Part shown: piece by piece, positions 30,513 to 42,323 of the stretch
Layout: every line of letters starts with the position of its first letter
Numbering within the stretch: position 1 is the stretch's first letter
From: Leptodactylus fallax
Lineage: Eukaryota; Chordata; Amphibia; Anura; Leptodactylidae
Assembly: GCA_947044405.1 (NCBI GenBank)
Contig: CAMRHE010000166.1
Coordinates: 3,721,501 to 3,785,500 of the forward strand
DNA length: 64,000 nucleotides
Direction: 5' to 3'
Notes under the pieces: generated by a model
The model's database searches: none
What the model was told of the DNA's origin: nothing
What the model saw: the letters and a program-made list of their open reading frames with translations, nothing else
Position numbers and translations under genes: made by a program

Positions 30513-31316
30513 ATTTTGATCTCTGGGTATCGTATCTCCCTCTTAGTGCCTCTTATGTACTCATAATGTGTGCAGCCCTTATCCTAGTTGTATGTTATCA
30601 ATAGTGGCAACACTGTAACAATAGGGCTTTGTATCCATCCCAGAAGAGCTCCATTGAATTCTTACATAGGCCTGAGTGATCAAATAAACATGCATTGTTC
30701 AGCCTGGGCTGTTAGATCAGACATGGTTGATAACATTGTATCATTTCACTTAATCCTATCTCCTTACCAAGGATCTGGACTTGAGTGCATTAATCAATCA
30801 GACTTGCCGTCGCCGGTGACTTCATTCTGGGTGGTGTAATCAAGGGTATAAAAGATGAGGTAAGAGGTCAGTGGGAGGAGATTGGGCTGAGACTACAAGG
30901 AGAATACTTTGATGAGACTACAGAGAGACTATTGGAATATACTGTGAAGAGCATGTAGGCTGTGATGCTGCTGGTAGGAGCCTCCACTGGTTATTCACAC
31001 ATACCAGAGCATGTGTGAGTGTTGGACTACAGAACCACATCAAGGAGATGTGTGGTAAAGTAATCATTTCACCTTTATTCCCTTTTATTTTATTGTACTG
31101 TATATTGTAACTAGTAACTGTTGATGCTTGCATATATCTACATATTTGTTCTGAACTGCATGTGTTAGATGTTAATACAGACCCATTTAGGGGTTAATAA
31201 ATATATAAAATTTAGAAAGCTTGTCTTGTATTTATCTTGTGAACCCAGTGTGGTTTTTATGAAAGAAGACTCAGGCGTGGGCCAACGCGGTGTTGGCGCA
31301 CTGAGGATCTTTCACA
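30513..31316 (+). mobile_element. LTR of an LTR retrotransposon
   Basis: An inferred LTR precedes a primer-binding-like site, TTGGTGGCAGCG, at 31317. It contains a TATA box (gggtataaaag, about 30845), a polyadenylation signal (aataaatatataaaa, about 31195) and ends ...TTTCACA. The left boundary is placed near 30513, where CR1 sequence stops, but it is not proven. The last 40 bp (31277-31316) recur at 31852-31891. Confidence 0.6.
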
Positions 31317-31521
31317 TTGGTGGCAGCGTAGTGGGATCTTAGGATAAACAGCGTGTGTTGGTGACCTTTATCACTCAGACGCTAGGGATTGTAGTAATCC
31401 TATGAGACAAGCTCGGTATTAAAGCAAGCATTAAGATACAGTGAAAGTTTGATACAGTGCTGTTCCCCTCCCTTACTCTTTGTATTCTATCCTATCTTTT
31501 AAATTTGGCAAATACCAGTGG

Positions 31522-31920
31522 ATGGCTAGTGGGCTCAGAAGCAGAGCTCAAGAATTGCTGAACCAGGCTTTTGGAGATCCTGAGCATGTGGATGAAATGG
31601 AGGCAGCCACAGCCATGCAGAGAATCGAGCAGAGTCCTGATTTTGGGGCTAGGCCAGGAAGTGCGGCAAGCAGCCCGGTCCCAAGGATTACTTCACCAGG
31701 AGGGACCAGTAGCCCCAGCCTTGTCGGGGGAGTGGTTTCATACTGGCAAAGGGCCCTGCAGCAAGTAGGCACCAGTGACCCTAACACATACCTGCAGGTG
31801 TTGTACCGTTTTCAGGAAGCTGTAGAACAAGAACGGGAACGGCAGGCAGGTGTGGGCCAACGCGGTGTTGGCGCACTGAGGATCTTTCACACAGCCAGAA
31901 ACTGGGGTTTTCCTTTCTAA
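31522..31920 (+). pseudogene. gag-like ORF fragment of the LTR element
   Basis: The ORF starts at ATG 31522 (MASGLRSRAQELLNQAFGD) and has acidic and Pro/Ser-rich segments, then GTSDPNTYLQVLYRFQEAVE. It lies about 200 bp after the primer-binding site, where gag is expected. From 31852 it runs into a copy of the LTR end and stops at 31920, so only the first ~110 codons are native. No capsid, protease or polymerase remains. The family (Gypsy or retrovirus-like) is not determined. Confidence 0.5.
31852..31891 (+). repeat. Remnant of 3' LTR end
   Basis: This is a 40-bp near-perfect copy of the LTR terminus at 31277-31316. It indicates that everything from mid-gag to almost the end of the 3' LTR was deleted. 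Confidence 0.65.
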
Positions 31921-32169
31921 GGGAGAAGTCTCTGCAGTTTGCCTTCAATACTGTTGCATAGCTGCATAGCTCTTTAAAAATTGAGTAACATTACAAAGAT
32001 GGTCCAAATAAATGACTTGTGCCCTATTAGAGCATGTTGAAAACAGGTAGATGATCCCTCTCCCAGTTCAAGACCCTGAGCCATGAACTAAAACCAATTA
32101 TTATGATCTGGGGATCTCTGACCAGGGACTAGCCCCTGACTTATTTTCTCAGTCAAATATATAAAAAAA
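31921..32169. other. No gene seen
   Basis: Short spacer with no recognisable feature. Confidence 0.5.
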
Positions 32170-32853
32170 CTAGCAGAAGGACCCGGCTTCGCACGGGTAT
32201 ATTTCATTTTTAGTCTGTGTAGTGGCCCCATAAGAATTGGCCAGTTTTGCCCTTGACATCCAGTATGGCAGTCCAGTATAGCTACAGTCTATTTATGGCT
32301 GTGTTGCTATGGAAACCTGGTAAATTAAATGTGAACTTATATTGGCTGATACACGTGATATGACTGAATATTTAAGGACCTGCGAACTGCTATTGGCTCA
32401 TACAGGTCATAAATAGCTTGGTTGCTATGGAAACCTGGTGTAAAGCTGTGTGTATGTCAAGACTGAAGAACCTGCGATTTTCCATTGGTCCATAAGCGTC
32501 GTGTGATCATGTGTATCTCAGTTTGGATATCAGCGAAAAACAAGTGATCGGTTGTTATGGAAAACCTGGAGTAAAGCTGTGTGTATGTGACCTTGTGTAA
32601 CAGTGTCATCCACAGTGCCCTGCTCCTTTAAAGCTGACCTACAGCAGTGAAGAAAAATGGCTGGGATGTTATCGAAACATGGAGTGCAGCTGTGTGCATG
32701 TGGCTGACGGAGATGGAGATTGGAGATGGGCTTGGGTCTGCTGAGAGTTTTCATTAGCTCGAGCAGCAGCCATGCGTATTGCTGCAGGAGGCATGAGTAG
32801 TTTAAAAACGTTTCAATTTATAAGAATGTTGACATCCGGTATGGCAGTCCAGT
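32170..32853 (-). mobile_element. Helitron-like element, 3' end at 32170
   Basis: On the minus strand the sequence ends with a hairpin (ACCCGTGCGAAGCCGGGT, 32181-32198), then CTAG and a host T. That is the terminal signature of Helitrons: hairpin, CTRR end, A/T target. The interior has three to four diverged repeats of a motif like 'gttgctatggaaacctgg' about 120 bp apart. A third copy of the family's 'gacatccagtatggcagtc' block sits at 32831, just before a hAT arm. No Rep/helicase coding was seen, so it would be non-autonomous. Confidence 0.55.
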
Positions 32854-33575
32854 CAGTGGCGTAAATACTGGGGTAGCAGCAGTAGCGGCTGCCACAGGGC
32901 CCGGGACATTAGGGGGCCCGGCGGGACCCTGATGGTTTTTTTTTTTTTTAATAGGCCGTTACAGGCCCTATTTACTTACCAATCCCCGCTCCTGCTCACG
33001 GTCGCCTGCGCTTCACCTTCTGCGGAGGCGGCTCTGAGCAGGAGCGGGGATCGGTAAGTAAGGCCGCAGCCTGCGTACCCCACAAACATTGCTAGCATTA
33101 TACTCTGGGATCTTTTCAGACCCCAGATTATAATGATCAAAGGCCCAGGGAAGGTGAGGGAAGATAAAAAAAACAATGTTACTTACCTCTCCTGTGCTCC
33201 AGCAGGCTTTGGGCCTCCTTGGTGATATCCCAGACGTCAGTGGGCCAGTCCAACATCATTATGCGTCGCAAGGCATGCCTGGCTCTCATGACATCTGGTC
33301 CAACATTGAAGAGGTAGCGGGGAGTGCGCTGGAGCCAGGGACAGGTAAGTAACAGTGTTTTTTATGTTTGTGTCCTCCCTTGGGTCTCCGATCATTATAT
33401 ATAATGATTGAGTATAATAATTGTTCATGGGTGGTCCACAATGGGGCATAATACTATGTGAAGGGGCCACTGTGGGGCACAATAGTGTGTGCAGGGGCAA
33501 CTATGGAGCATAAAAGTGTGTGCAGAGGCCACTATGGGGCATAATAGTGTGTGCAGGAATGCGGTTTGTGCGGGA
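32854..33575. mobile_element. hAT-family arm with 31-bp units, right end missing
   Basis: The left end CAGTGGCGTAAATACTG resembles the element at 19833. It shares the 'cccagggaaggtgag' block and a diverged 31-bp array (about 33430-33560, 'ggggcataatagtgtgtgca'). No right terminal repeat is present; the sequence passes directly into a Helitron-like copy. Confidence 0.6.
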
Positions 33576-33584
33576 AGGGGGGCG

Positions 33585-33825
33585 GCCCGACTTCCCACGG
33601 GTATATTTCATTTTTTGTTTGTGTAGTGGCTCCATAAGAATTGGCCAGTTTTGCAATTGACATCCAGTATGGCAGTCTAGTATTGGTACAGTCTATTTGT
33701 GGCTGTGTTGTTATGGAAACCTGATAAATTAAATGTGAACTTATATTGGCTGATACACGTGATATGACTGAATATTTAAGGACCTGCGAACTGCTATTGA
33801 CTAATACAGGTCATAGCACCACGGC
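33585..33825 (-). mobile_element. Second Helitron-like copy, truncated
   Basis: About 230 bp closely match 32190-32415, starting with a degraded hairpin (cccgacttcccacgggta) and lacking the terminal CTAG. It stops at about 33825, next to a Tc1 relic. Confidence 0.5.
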
Positions 33826-33844
33826 TGCTACCGAGCTACCTTCC

Positions 33845-34432
33845 CCACAAGTGGCAAGAAGAAAACTATTGTTGAAGACAATGTTAAAGACATCAGAAGT
33901 GCCATTTGTATTTTGCTACAAGCCATATAGGGGACACAGCAAACATGTGGAAGACGGTGCTCTGCTCAGATGAGACCAAAGTTGAACTTTTTGGGCTAAA
34001 TGCAAAGCGCTATGTGTGGCGGAAAAGTAACACTGCTCATCACGCTGAACAAACAATCCCCACATGGTGGTGGCAGCATCATGCTGTGGGGAGGTTTTTC
34101 TTCAGCAGGGAAAGGAAGCTGGTCAGGATTGATGGGAATCTCAGTCTCTAGATGCGCAAAGTTGGTAGACATACCCCAAAAGTTTTGCAGCTGTAATTGC
34201 AGTGAAAGGTGGCTCTACAAAGTATTGATATACTTTTGCACATCACACTTTCCAGATTTTTATTTGATTAAATTTTGAAAACCATGTATCATTTTCATTC
34301 CACTTCACAATTATCTGCTACTTTGTGTCGGTCTATCACTTAAAATGTCAATAAAATACATTCAAGTTTGTGGTTGTAAGGTGACAAAATGTGAAACAGT
34401 TCAAGGGGTATGAATACTTTTGCAAGGCACTG
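33845..34432 (+). pseudogene. Tc1 transposase relic, internally deleted
   Basis: Plus-strand fragments in shifted frames include FCYKPYRG, DETKVELFGLNAKRYVWRKS (first catalytic aspartate) and a GGGSIM-type block. The sequence then jumps from RIDGN directly to SVSRCAKLV and the C-terminal GGSTKY-like end, losing the second Asp and the Glu. A Tc1 end (caaggcactg) and TA follow at 34432-34434. The left end is absent. It is a relative of the 5986 element. Confidence 0.75.
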
Positions 34433-34930
34433 TATTGGCAAATAAATGTAAAAGCAGAACTTATACATAGCTGGTTACTATTGTACAGGCTACAGTGGAC
34501 ATAAGTGCATTGTAATCAATACATGTAATGTAGAGACCTTTTTTTTTTTTTTTAAACTCGTTTTATTGAAGTTTGTACAACAAGGCATACAACACAAGGA
34601 AAAGGTACAAAGGAAGTAGCAGGATAAGTACAATAAAATTCTGTATAAAAGATAACAGAAATTGAACAAAGGTAACAAAGGAAACAATTAAAACAGTTGA
34701 TGCAGAGTCCATAACATGTGAAACCTGGAAATAAAAAGCACGAGTAGTCCCAAAATCATGAAGTAGGTGGGCAGAAGGACTAGTCGAACCAACCTGTAGG
34801 AGAACAAAGGAAACAGAAAGTATAGCAACTCAATCCAACCTATGCGGCCAAAATGAATTCCAGGGTACCACAGGGGTCAGGTCAGGAGACAGGAAAAACC
34901 CTTAGGGGAACGCACCGTAGGAGCACCAAA

Positions 34931-35976
34931 TCAAGTCATAAATGCATCAAGGGCTGTACGAAAAGATGGGGTTGTGTATAAGGTTAGCGGTGAGTTACAC
35001 CAGGGACCCCAAACCTTTTCAAATTTAGTGGGCCGTCCTCTACCCTTGTATACAAGCTGGTTATATGGTAAAACTAAGTTCACCAACTTTCTCCACTGTG
35101 AGAGAGAGGTGGACGAGGAGCCATCCATCTCAGAGCTATGGCCTTTGTAGCTAAGAATAAAGATTCTTGTAGCATAATACGAGTATGATGTATCCATAGC
35201 TCCTTGTCCAGGATACCAAACAGGCAAACTTCTGGGGCAAGTGGAACAGGGACACCTAGGACCTCCGATAGTATATCTACCACCTTTGTCCAGAAACTTT
35301 TAATAACAGAGCAGTCCCATATCATATGCCAAAAGTCTGAATACTCTGCAGGACAACGTAGGCAGCCCGGATGTTGTAGTCGTCCCCCATCTTATGCAAC
35401 CGTGCAGGGGTCAGATAACTCTGGTGTATGATATATACTTGAATCAACCTATTGTTGACTGATGGGGAAACAAATTGTGCTGATTCCTGTTGTTCTAAAT
35501 AGGACTCATTGGTAAGGGCAGGAATCAGAGTGCACCATTTCAACAAAGAGGGAGCAGCCAGATGGGATGTTTTAGCCTGTATGAGGTGGACATATAGGCT
35601 TGAGATGAGACCCCGAGGACCCTGGGACCGTAGTACACCTATTAGAGGATAAGTAGAAATGAGCACATCAGAGGGGAGAAACTGTGTAGTCATGGCATGT
35701 CTAAATTGCAGAAACCTGAAAAACTGTGTGCGGGGAATGTTAAACAGTACACTTAGAGAGTCAAAAGAACGAAATACACCCTGTTCGTATAAATCACCCA
35801 GAGACACAACTCCAAACCGCTTTCGCAAAAGCTGGGTCGTGTCAGGAGTAAGGTGAGTTTCCTGCAAGCACACTATATCTGAGACATGTCTTCTTAATTG
35901 GGAGAAGATGACTAAGCATTTTTTTAGCACTACCCATTCCCCTCACATTCCATGAGAACAGTTTAAGGGTCGCCAT
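34931..35976 (-). pseudogene. L1 ORF2 with endonuclease start fused to C-terminus
   Basis: It starts at ATG 35976 with MATLKLFSWNVRGM, the beginning of an AP-type endonuclease. A frameshift occurs in an A7 run (35919-35925), after which SDIVCLQETHLTPDT continues. Within a few codons the frame passes into LLRKRFGVVSLGDLYEQG, which belongs after the reverse transcriptase in L1/Tx1 ORF2. The endonuclease remainder and the whole reverse transcriptase are missing. Further on, a Cys/His cluster (CLRCPAEYSDFWHMIWDC, about 35320-35375) and the C-terminal region down to 34931 are readable in two more frames. Confidence 0.75.
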
Positions 35977-36326
35977 GGTAAGTAAGTTGTAATGGAATGG
36001 ACACCATCCTCCACCTGTACCTGAAAGGGGAGCATGAAGAAAAATATAGATCCGCAGCAACATTGAAACTAAGAACTAATACCTGTAAGTGGTAAATTTA
36101 ACCATGAGGGAAGGAGTCTAGACTCACTTCTGCAAACTATGTGGCACTTAGTAAAAGGGGGGAAGCAGCACACCCTAGGTGGTATAGATGAAATTAACAG
36201 GCAGCTTTAGACATAGAACAAAGTAAATCGCAGTAAAGTCCATATAAATATATTGGGCCGCAAGGGCCCCTTACCCAATCGTGCCGCAGACAGCTATCGT
36301 CTGGGAGACCGAGGCAAAAAGTTTAA

Positions 36327-37159
36327 TCAGTCCTCCACCTCTCGCAGAGAAGCAAAGAAGGTGGTCTTGTCATTGTAGATGACTCGAAGACGAGCAGAAT
36401 ATGCCATAGAGTACTGGATGGAGCGTTCCCGTAGGCGCCGCTTCACAGCAACAAAGGTAGAACGCGTCTTCTGTAGCGCTGCAGAGAAGTCAGGAAAAAT
36501 GGAAACTTGGGCATTGTCAAACTTTATCTCCCGAAGTTGCCGCACCGCTCTCAACGCTGCATCCCTGTCCTTGCTGCTCAGGAGACGGGCCAGGAAAGGC
36601 CGAGGAGGTGCTCCCGAAGGAGGCGGCCTGACCGGGATTCGGTGAGCCCCTTCCACTGCAAAAATAGGAGAAAAGGTCACATCCGGTAGGGTCTCTTTCA
36701 GCCATTTCGCTATAAATTCACATGGAGCAGCTCCCTCCACTCGCTCGGGCAGGCCCAGGATTCGTAGATTATTATGTCGGAGCCTATTCTCCAGGTCGTC
36801 TGCCCTCTGGGTCCACAGATCGGTTGCTCTTTCCAATGCGGCAAGCTTCTCTGGCACTGGGGCAGCGCTGTCCTCCAGTAGGGATATGCGATCCTCCGTT
36901 TCTTTCACTCTGTTTCGAAGAGTTTGAAAACTTGGCGGAGGAGCCCAACGTCTATCTTTACCTCCTCAATTTTACCCGTGAGGGAGGAGGTGCTACATTG
37001 GATAGCCTCCAGTAACTGCTCCGTAACCTGCCGCAGGGTAAGCTCAGGTTCCTCAGTTGAAGACGTCGACGGCGGTGGCCCCAGTGGGCTTCTTTGCGGC
37101 TGGTCCCTGGCAAAACCCCGGAGGCGCTCAGAAGTCGATCCCTTCTGTTGTCGACTCAT
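36327..37159 (-). pseudogene. L1 ORF1 (RNA-binding protein), one frameshift
   Basis: It begins MSRQQKGSTSERLRGF at 37159, with a basic/proline-rich N-terminus. A coiled-coil-like segment crosses a frameshift near 36910-36925. It continues with VKETEDRISLLEDS, then the RRM-type signature NNLRILGLPERVEG and a C-terminal domain ending REVED (36327). The order coiled coil, RRM, C-terminal domain matches L1 ORF1 proteins that coat LINE RNA. Confidence 0.8.
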
Positions 37160-37239
37160 GATCACAAGGCTGTGTCTGAAAACCGGAGACAAGGGCAGTG
37201 GTAGGTAGGACAATGCCACTAGTAGGTACTGTCAGAGGT

Positions 37240-37735
37240 GTAGCACGGAGTCAGAGGATCAGCAGCAAAGTGTCACGGCTTGTACCGATAGCTTCGCCAG
37301 CAGGTGTTATCAGAGGAAGAGCGTGCAGCAATCAAGATCAGTAGATGTTATCAGAGGATCGACAGCAGACAGTCCGGTCCGTACCGACACCTCCGCCAGC
37401 AGACGCCGCCAGAAGGAGAGCGTGCAGCAATCAGGATCAGTTGGTGTTATCAGAGGATCAACATCAAACAGTCACGGCCTGTACTGGTAGCTCCACCAGT
37501 AAGTGTTATCAGAGGGAGATCATGCAGCAATCCAGATCAGTAGGTGCCACCAGAGGATCAGCAGCAGACAGTCACGGCACGTGCTGGCAGCCCCGCCAGT
37601 GGGTGTTATCAGAGGGACAGTGTGCAGCAATCAAGATCAGTAGATGTTGTTAGAGGATTAGTAGCAGACAGTCACTGTTGGTGCTGGCAGCTCCGCCAGC
37701 AAGTGTTATCAGAGGGACACGCACAGCAATGATCA
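37240..37735. repeat. ~100-bp tandem units upstream of L1 ORF1
   Basis: The anchor 'gtgcagcaatcaagatcag' or a close variant recurs at about 37322, 37421, 37520, 37621 and 37722, a period near 100 bp. 'gttatcagagga' and 'gacagtcacggc' are interspersed. The position just upstream of ORF1 suggests promoter-like monomers of the L1 leader. Confidence 0.75.
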
Positions 37736-38931
37736 CAGTACAGCAGATGGCATTAGAGGAGCTGGCCAGGATGGGGATCAGCAGTGTGGTGCACAGGGGG
37801 TTAAGCTGGTCCACCCGTCTTCATACCTGACAGAGCTGAGCACAGGGGAACAGAGAGCTGCAGGGAAGATCCAGACCTCGTGTGCAGTGTGCAAGGGAGC
37901 GCTGTGAGCCGGCGCCACAGGACCTTGTCGGCAAGATGGCCGCCGCAGCTCCCAGGACCAAGTTCCAGCCAGCCGTAGCGATGCAGCAGGAGGCAGTGCC
38001 ACAACCCAGTCGCAGGAGACCGGAGGATGGGAGTAGTAGTGGCGGATGCTGTGCCACCTAGCAGGCCAAGCACACTCCCCAACTGCTCCAGTCCCACTCC
38101 TAGGCCGGACAAAGTCGAGGGGGGTCCTGCAGCACTACCGAATGGTGGTGGTAGTAGTTCTTTTCCCCCGGGGCACTTCCAGTTGAAGAGGGGGACCTCT
38201 CCTACCTGAGCCAGTGTGGTGTTGGTCGGAAGAGCCCTGATGGTAAAGCAGGCACGACTCAGGGGTCAGCGTTGCAGGTAAACCAAACAGCCGTTTATTT
38301 AGGCAACTGGAACAGAGAGTCAACAGCAGCTTCCAGATGGGGGTAGTAGTCCTCCAGTATCCAACCCCCAGCCTTGGTTCTAGGAGGCCTGACAAGGAAC
38401 TGGTTACGTGAAGACTAGGCCCGAAGTAATCCTCCTGAAGACTGTGTTGGCTAACCGTTGGCCTCAGTGCAGCTTGTGGGGGCAGGAAACCTCTGCACAC
38501 CCTTACTCTTCCATTGCTCACACTAGACTAACTGCTCTCAGACCAAGGGTTACCGTTGAGACGGGGTCTCCCACAACCCCTCCCAGTGGCCTGTGATAGG
38601 CCAGGGCTAAACCAAGGCTAGACTTGAACACTGCAGGGGAGAAATAACAGGGAAAGCTGCAAATAGTGACACTTAACACAGAACAGAACTTACAGACGTA
38701 AAACCCAGAGGCACACAAGACAAACACATAAAAGCAGTAGCACTCTGGGATGCTGCAGCAGTGAGCGGCACCGCTGGCCCGAACCCACCGCAGGCAAGTC
38801 ACTGAGGGGTTCGGGGGTTTTGGGGTCACCAGGGCACCGGGGTCGACAGGATAAATACAGGATAATGGTGGGTTTCTGCCACAGCTCAACTCACATGCGT
38901 CCGGCCGGTATATGCGCAAGCCACACCCCCC
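37736..38931 (-). other. GC-rich region, probable distal part of the L1 leader
   Basis: No protein similarity. It includes 'gcaagatggccgccgc' (37931-37946), a YY1-like core. It lies between the tandem units and the upstream target duplication. Confidence 0.45.
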
Positions 38932-38944
38932 AATGTAGAGAGCT

Positions 38945-41464
38945 TTTACAAACCATTTCTGTCTCTCCTGCAACTGTGATCCCTGAAAATAGATTCAATT
39001 TCAATCCTGACAATATTTCAACTAAATTTTCTTTCAAGCAGGTACCTTGTCTTGTCTGTATTGTGCAATCTTGTTTTTTCCAAATACCTTTATTTTTTTA
39101 TGTAGCATTTTATCAAACATTTACATTATCATGCTATTCATTTAGCACTGAAAATAGAAAAAAAAGTTTAAAAAGCATTATTCCATCATAGGTAAAATTC
39201 TTTTGCTGGATGACCAGGTCTGTCACTCTTTATCAGTGTCCTTCCCATCTAGTGAGGAACATTGATAGAGAGAATTTTGAGGCCTTGTATTATAGTCACA
39301 TACAATTTTTTATGATCGGTTGATAGGTAAATTAGGAATGGCAACTGCCTGCCATGAATTTGGGAACCAGATGATTGGTGAGCCCCTCTCCAGCAGAGAT
39401 GGGTGATGTACCCTGGTCAAACACCTCTCTTTGCCCAAAATTCAGACAACTGTTACATGGCAACCTATGTCATATTTCTATGCAGTAGAACATTCCTTTG
39501 TGGTCTATAGATAGAGATTTGTGCTCAGTGGCCAAAAGTACTGCTGCAGTTTGTTGCGGACCATGTTGATTTGTCATATCGCTGTGTTGTTGTAGCTGAT
39601 ATGATACTTTCAGGTTAATGTCTCTGGGATTATTTTGCAGGAATAGCTTTAAAGATTTCATTATAGTCTGAAAAAAAGACGTTAATGTGAACTTAAGATC
39701 TTCCCTCTTACTGTTACATGTGTGAGGTCACCGTGTTTAACTTACTTGATCAGACCTGCAAATAATTTTCATGAAATTTAATAGCGTAATTTCCCACTTA
39801 CACAAATAATGTTCCCTATAAATGTAATGAAAAAAAAAAAAAGCTTTAATTATGGTGTAAATTCCACACGTAGATGATGCCATCCCGATGAGGTTCACTT
39901 TAAGTTTACTATTATTTTCAGTCTGCTTAGCTCACCATGAAAACAAGACACTCAGTGTGGATTATCTTCTGTGGATTTACACATTGCAGGTCTTAACTAC
40001 ATCGTATAACCTAACACTCAATAAATGCTGCTGATCTTATAAAACTGCCGACACGGCTGCTAATATGGCTGTAATCTTTAGTTAATGCAAACATTGGCTC
40101 GTAAAGCAGTATCATTGGCAGTGCCGGAGTGAAAGGCCCCTGGATGAAGAGCTGAATGAGACATCAATAAGGGATCCTTACACTAAAGCTATTTATACTT
40201 TTCAATGAACAACCATTGTCTTGCCAAATACACTTGCCAGGTATCATCCACACAAAGCTGACACAACAAGCTGTGGTTACAGTCAATAGGATTCAGGAAT
40301 TTGGATATCAGATTTCCAGGAACAAGTATAAATTAAAGAGATTCATTTTGGGCATATGTAGAAATGGCCAGTGACCAGAGCATGATGGCTCGCTTACAAA
40401 GCATGGTATGGCATGACATGGTTCCTTAGACTATTTTATCAGTAGGATTACATAGGTGAATGTCCTACTTCCAGGAGAAGGCTTCTGTAATCAGTTTAAT
40501 AGCTCATAAAGAAAGCGTCAGCAATAAGTAATAAGAAGTTTTTGGAACGGAGCCCTTATTCTGTTGTATCTTGCAATATTATTGTGCTCCTGTGTTTAAC
40601 CTGCAATTACCGGCATCATTTCACCCTTTGGGTATATTATGCAGCGACACAAATCCTGGTATATTTTACTGTAAAAGGCCTTTGTAATGTATTGCACATA
40701 TCTGTGGCGGTTTGTGAGGGGTGTATTGTTTAATAAGGTAAGGTACCAGAACAGTTCACAGGTCATCATAGTTCACAGGTCATGTCCAGTGCATCTGCAA
40801 ACACATTGAAACTAATAGATCTAAATGTCATACATATCTATTCCCCACCATGAATACACGTCTTAGACTAGGTTCACATCACGTTTTTCTAATCCCCAGA
40901 TGGTGTACGTTTTTGAACTGTAAACATTTAGAAACATGCATCATGGTCGATCCATACACTGCCAGCACTTCTAGAATTTCTACTCCCAGTAGTCAGCCAG
41001 ATGCAGAATACTCATTATTTTAGTCCCACACTCTGTGTTTCCGAGAGTAAATAGCCGCAGTGGAACTACAGAGCCCAGTGTTATCTGCCTCTGCAGCCTG
41101 CTCCCCACTAGAGCCCTGGACTCTGTATTATGTACTTACTTGGCTGGGTGTGGTAGTTCTGGAAGATTTGTCTACCACAGTTTGACAGATCTCATGATTG
41201 TGGGATACAAGGTGGTCTTTGGGGTGCACTGTGGGACAGAGGTTCCTTGGCTTTTTTTTTTTATCTGACATGTCCTCCTGTGCCTAGTTACGCACTAATA
41301 TATGAAAGATTGTGCACTTTTACCATTCAGGTTATTGGGAAAGATGGATGACAGTTGTAATGGCGGGGCATGTAACTTTCATCCAACTTTTCCACTAACA
41401 TGTGACTAAGTAATAACTAAACTGATTTTTTAGCAGCCTGACAGAAAAGGACAAAACAATAATT
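38945..41464. other. No gene seen; AT-rich
   Basis: 2.5 kb with no coding frame above 125 codons and none recognisable. A MITE-like end 'gactaggttcacatcacg' occurs at about 40867 without a convincing partner. Confidence 0.5.
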
Positions 41465-41730
41465 TAGGCTCTGTTCACATCTGCCCAGATTCTGTCAGAG
41501 TGCAGAAGGAATAGTGCTATTATCCCATCAAAACAACCTCATTACAAGTCAATGGAGTTGGGTGCCGCGGGATGAACCTTTAAATCCAGTGACTCATAGT
41601 GATGTCTTCTCTGACTGGAGGAATTCACTTCTTCTTCATCTTGCCCAAGCCACCAAGATCACTTTCATACAAGTGATCCCACAATGCTTTCCGGAAACAG
41701 AAACCACAATGTAGGTGTGAAGATAGCCCT
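41465..41730. mobile_element. Short MITE with 'ttcacatctg' ends
   Basis: The left end is TAGGCTCTGTTCACATCTG. The right end reads AGGGCTATCTTCACACCTAC when reverse complemented. It is non-coding, 266 bp, and resembles the element at 623. Confidence 0.5.
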
Positions 41731-42116
41731 GCATTTATTCTATTTTCTGCACAAAAACTCTATAGAGACAACTGGTGGCTGGAAGAAGTCATCTTGGCTG
41801 CCTGGGAACGATGAAGAAGAAGCAAATTCTTCCAGTTAGAGAAGGTCTGCTAGATTTAAAGGTCTAGCCCACTTCTGACTGCGTGTAACCAGTGTTTTAT
41901 TAATTTGTCTGCATGGTCGTAATTTTGACATTCTTGTATTTTTTTCTGAACAGGCCCCTGGCAGTTCAGAAATTGCAGGCCCTCCCTCCTTTTTTTCCAT
42001 TCACTGCGGACCGCCATGACATTTCTTGCAGCCACAAGTTTTTTCTACAGAGTTTGTCACACAAATGTCTTAGGTTGCTAACATTTCCATCATTTCCCGC
42101 GTCCTGTTTCTATCCT

Positions 42117-42323
42117 TAATACTGTGCCCCAAATACTGTATAATGTCCCACAAGTATAATGTCCCGTAGTAGCCCACATACAGAATAAAATCCCATTGTG
42201 GTCCCTTCACACAGTATGATGTACCATAGTGGCCCCGCCACACAGTATATTGTGTCATAGTGGCCCCCATACAGTATAATTTCTCTGCACACAGCATAAT
42301 GTCCCAGAGTGACCCCTACACTA
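42117..42323. repeat. 31-bp minisatellite, about six diverged units
   Basis: Units like 'cagtataatgtcccacagtg' with 'gcccccacac' variants belong to the same family as 5005. The array stops at the Gypsy LTR start. Confidence 0.65.

Larger units (their letters stand above)
34539..38931 (-). mobile_element. L1-type LINE with TSD, internally deleted
   Basis: On the minus strand it starts with GGGGGTGTGGC at 38931, has a ~1.8-kb 5' leader, ORF1, a shortened ORF2 and a 3' end with AATAAA and a 15-base poly(A) tail (T run at 34539-34553). A 10-bp direct repeat, AATGTAGAGA, flanks it (34527-34536 and 38932-38941). Both ends therefore look original, and the size loss is internal. That the whole 37240-38931 interval is its leader is an inference from the target duplication. 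Confidence 0.65.

Noticed and set aside
36379..36645. Plus-strand frames opposite L1 ORF1
   Set aside because: They are shadows of the minus-strand ORF1, which has clear L1 features.
38135..38973. 128- and 151-codon minus-strand frames
   Set aside because: No motif is recognised. They lie in the inferred L1 leader and are GC-rich chance frames.
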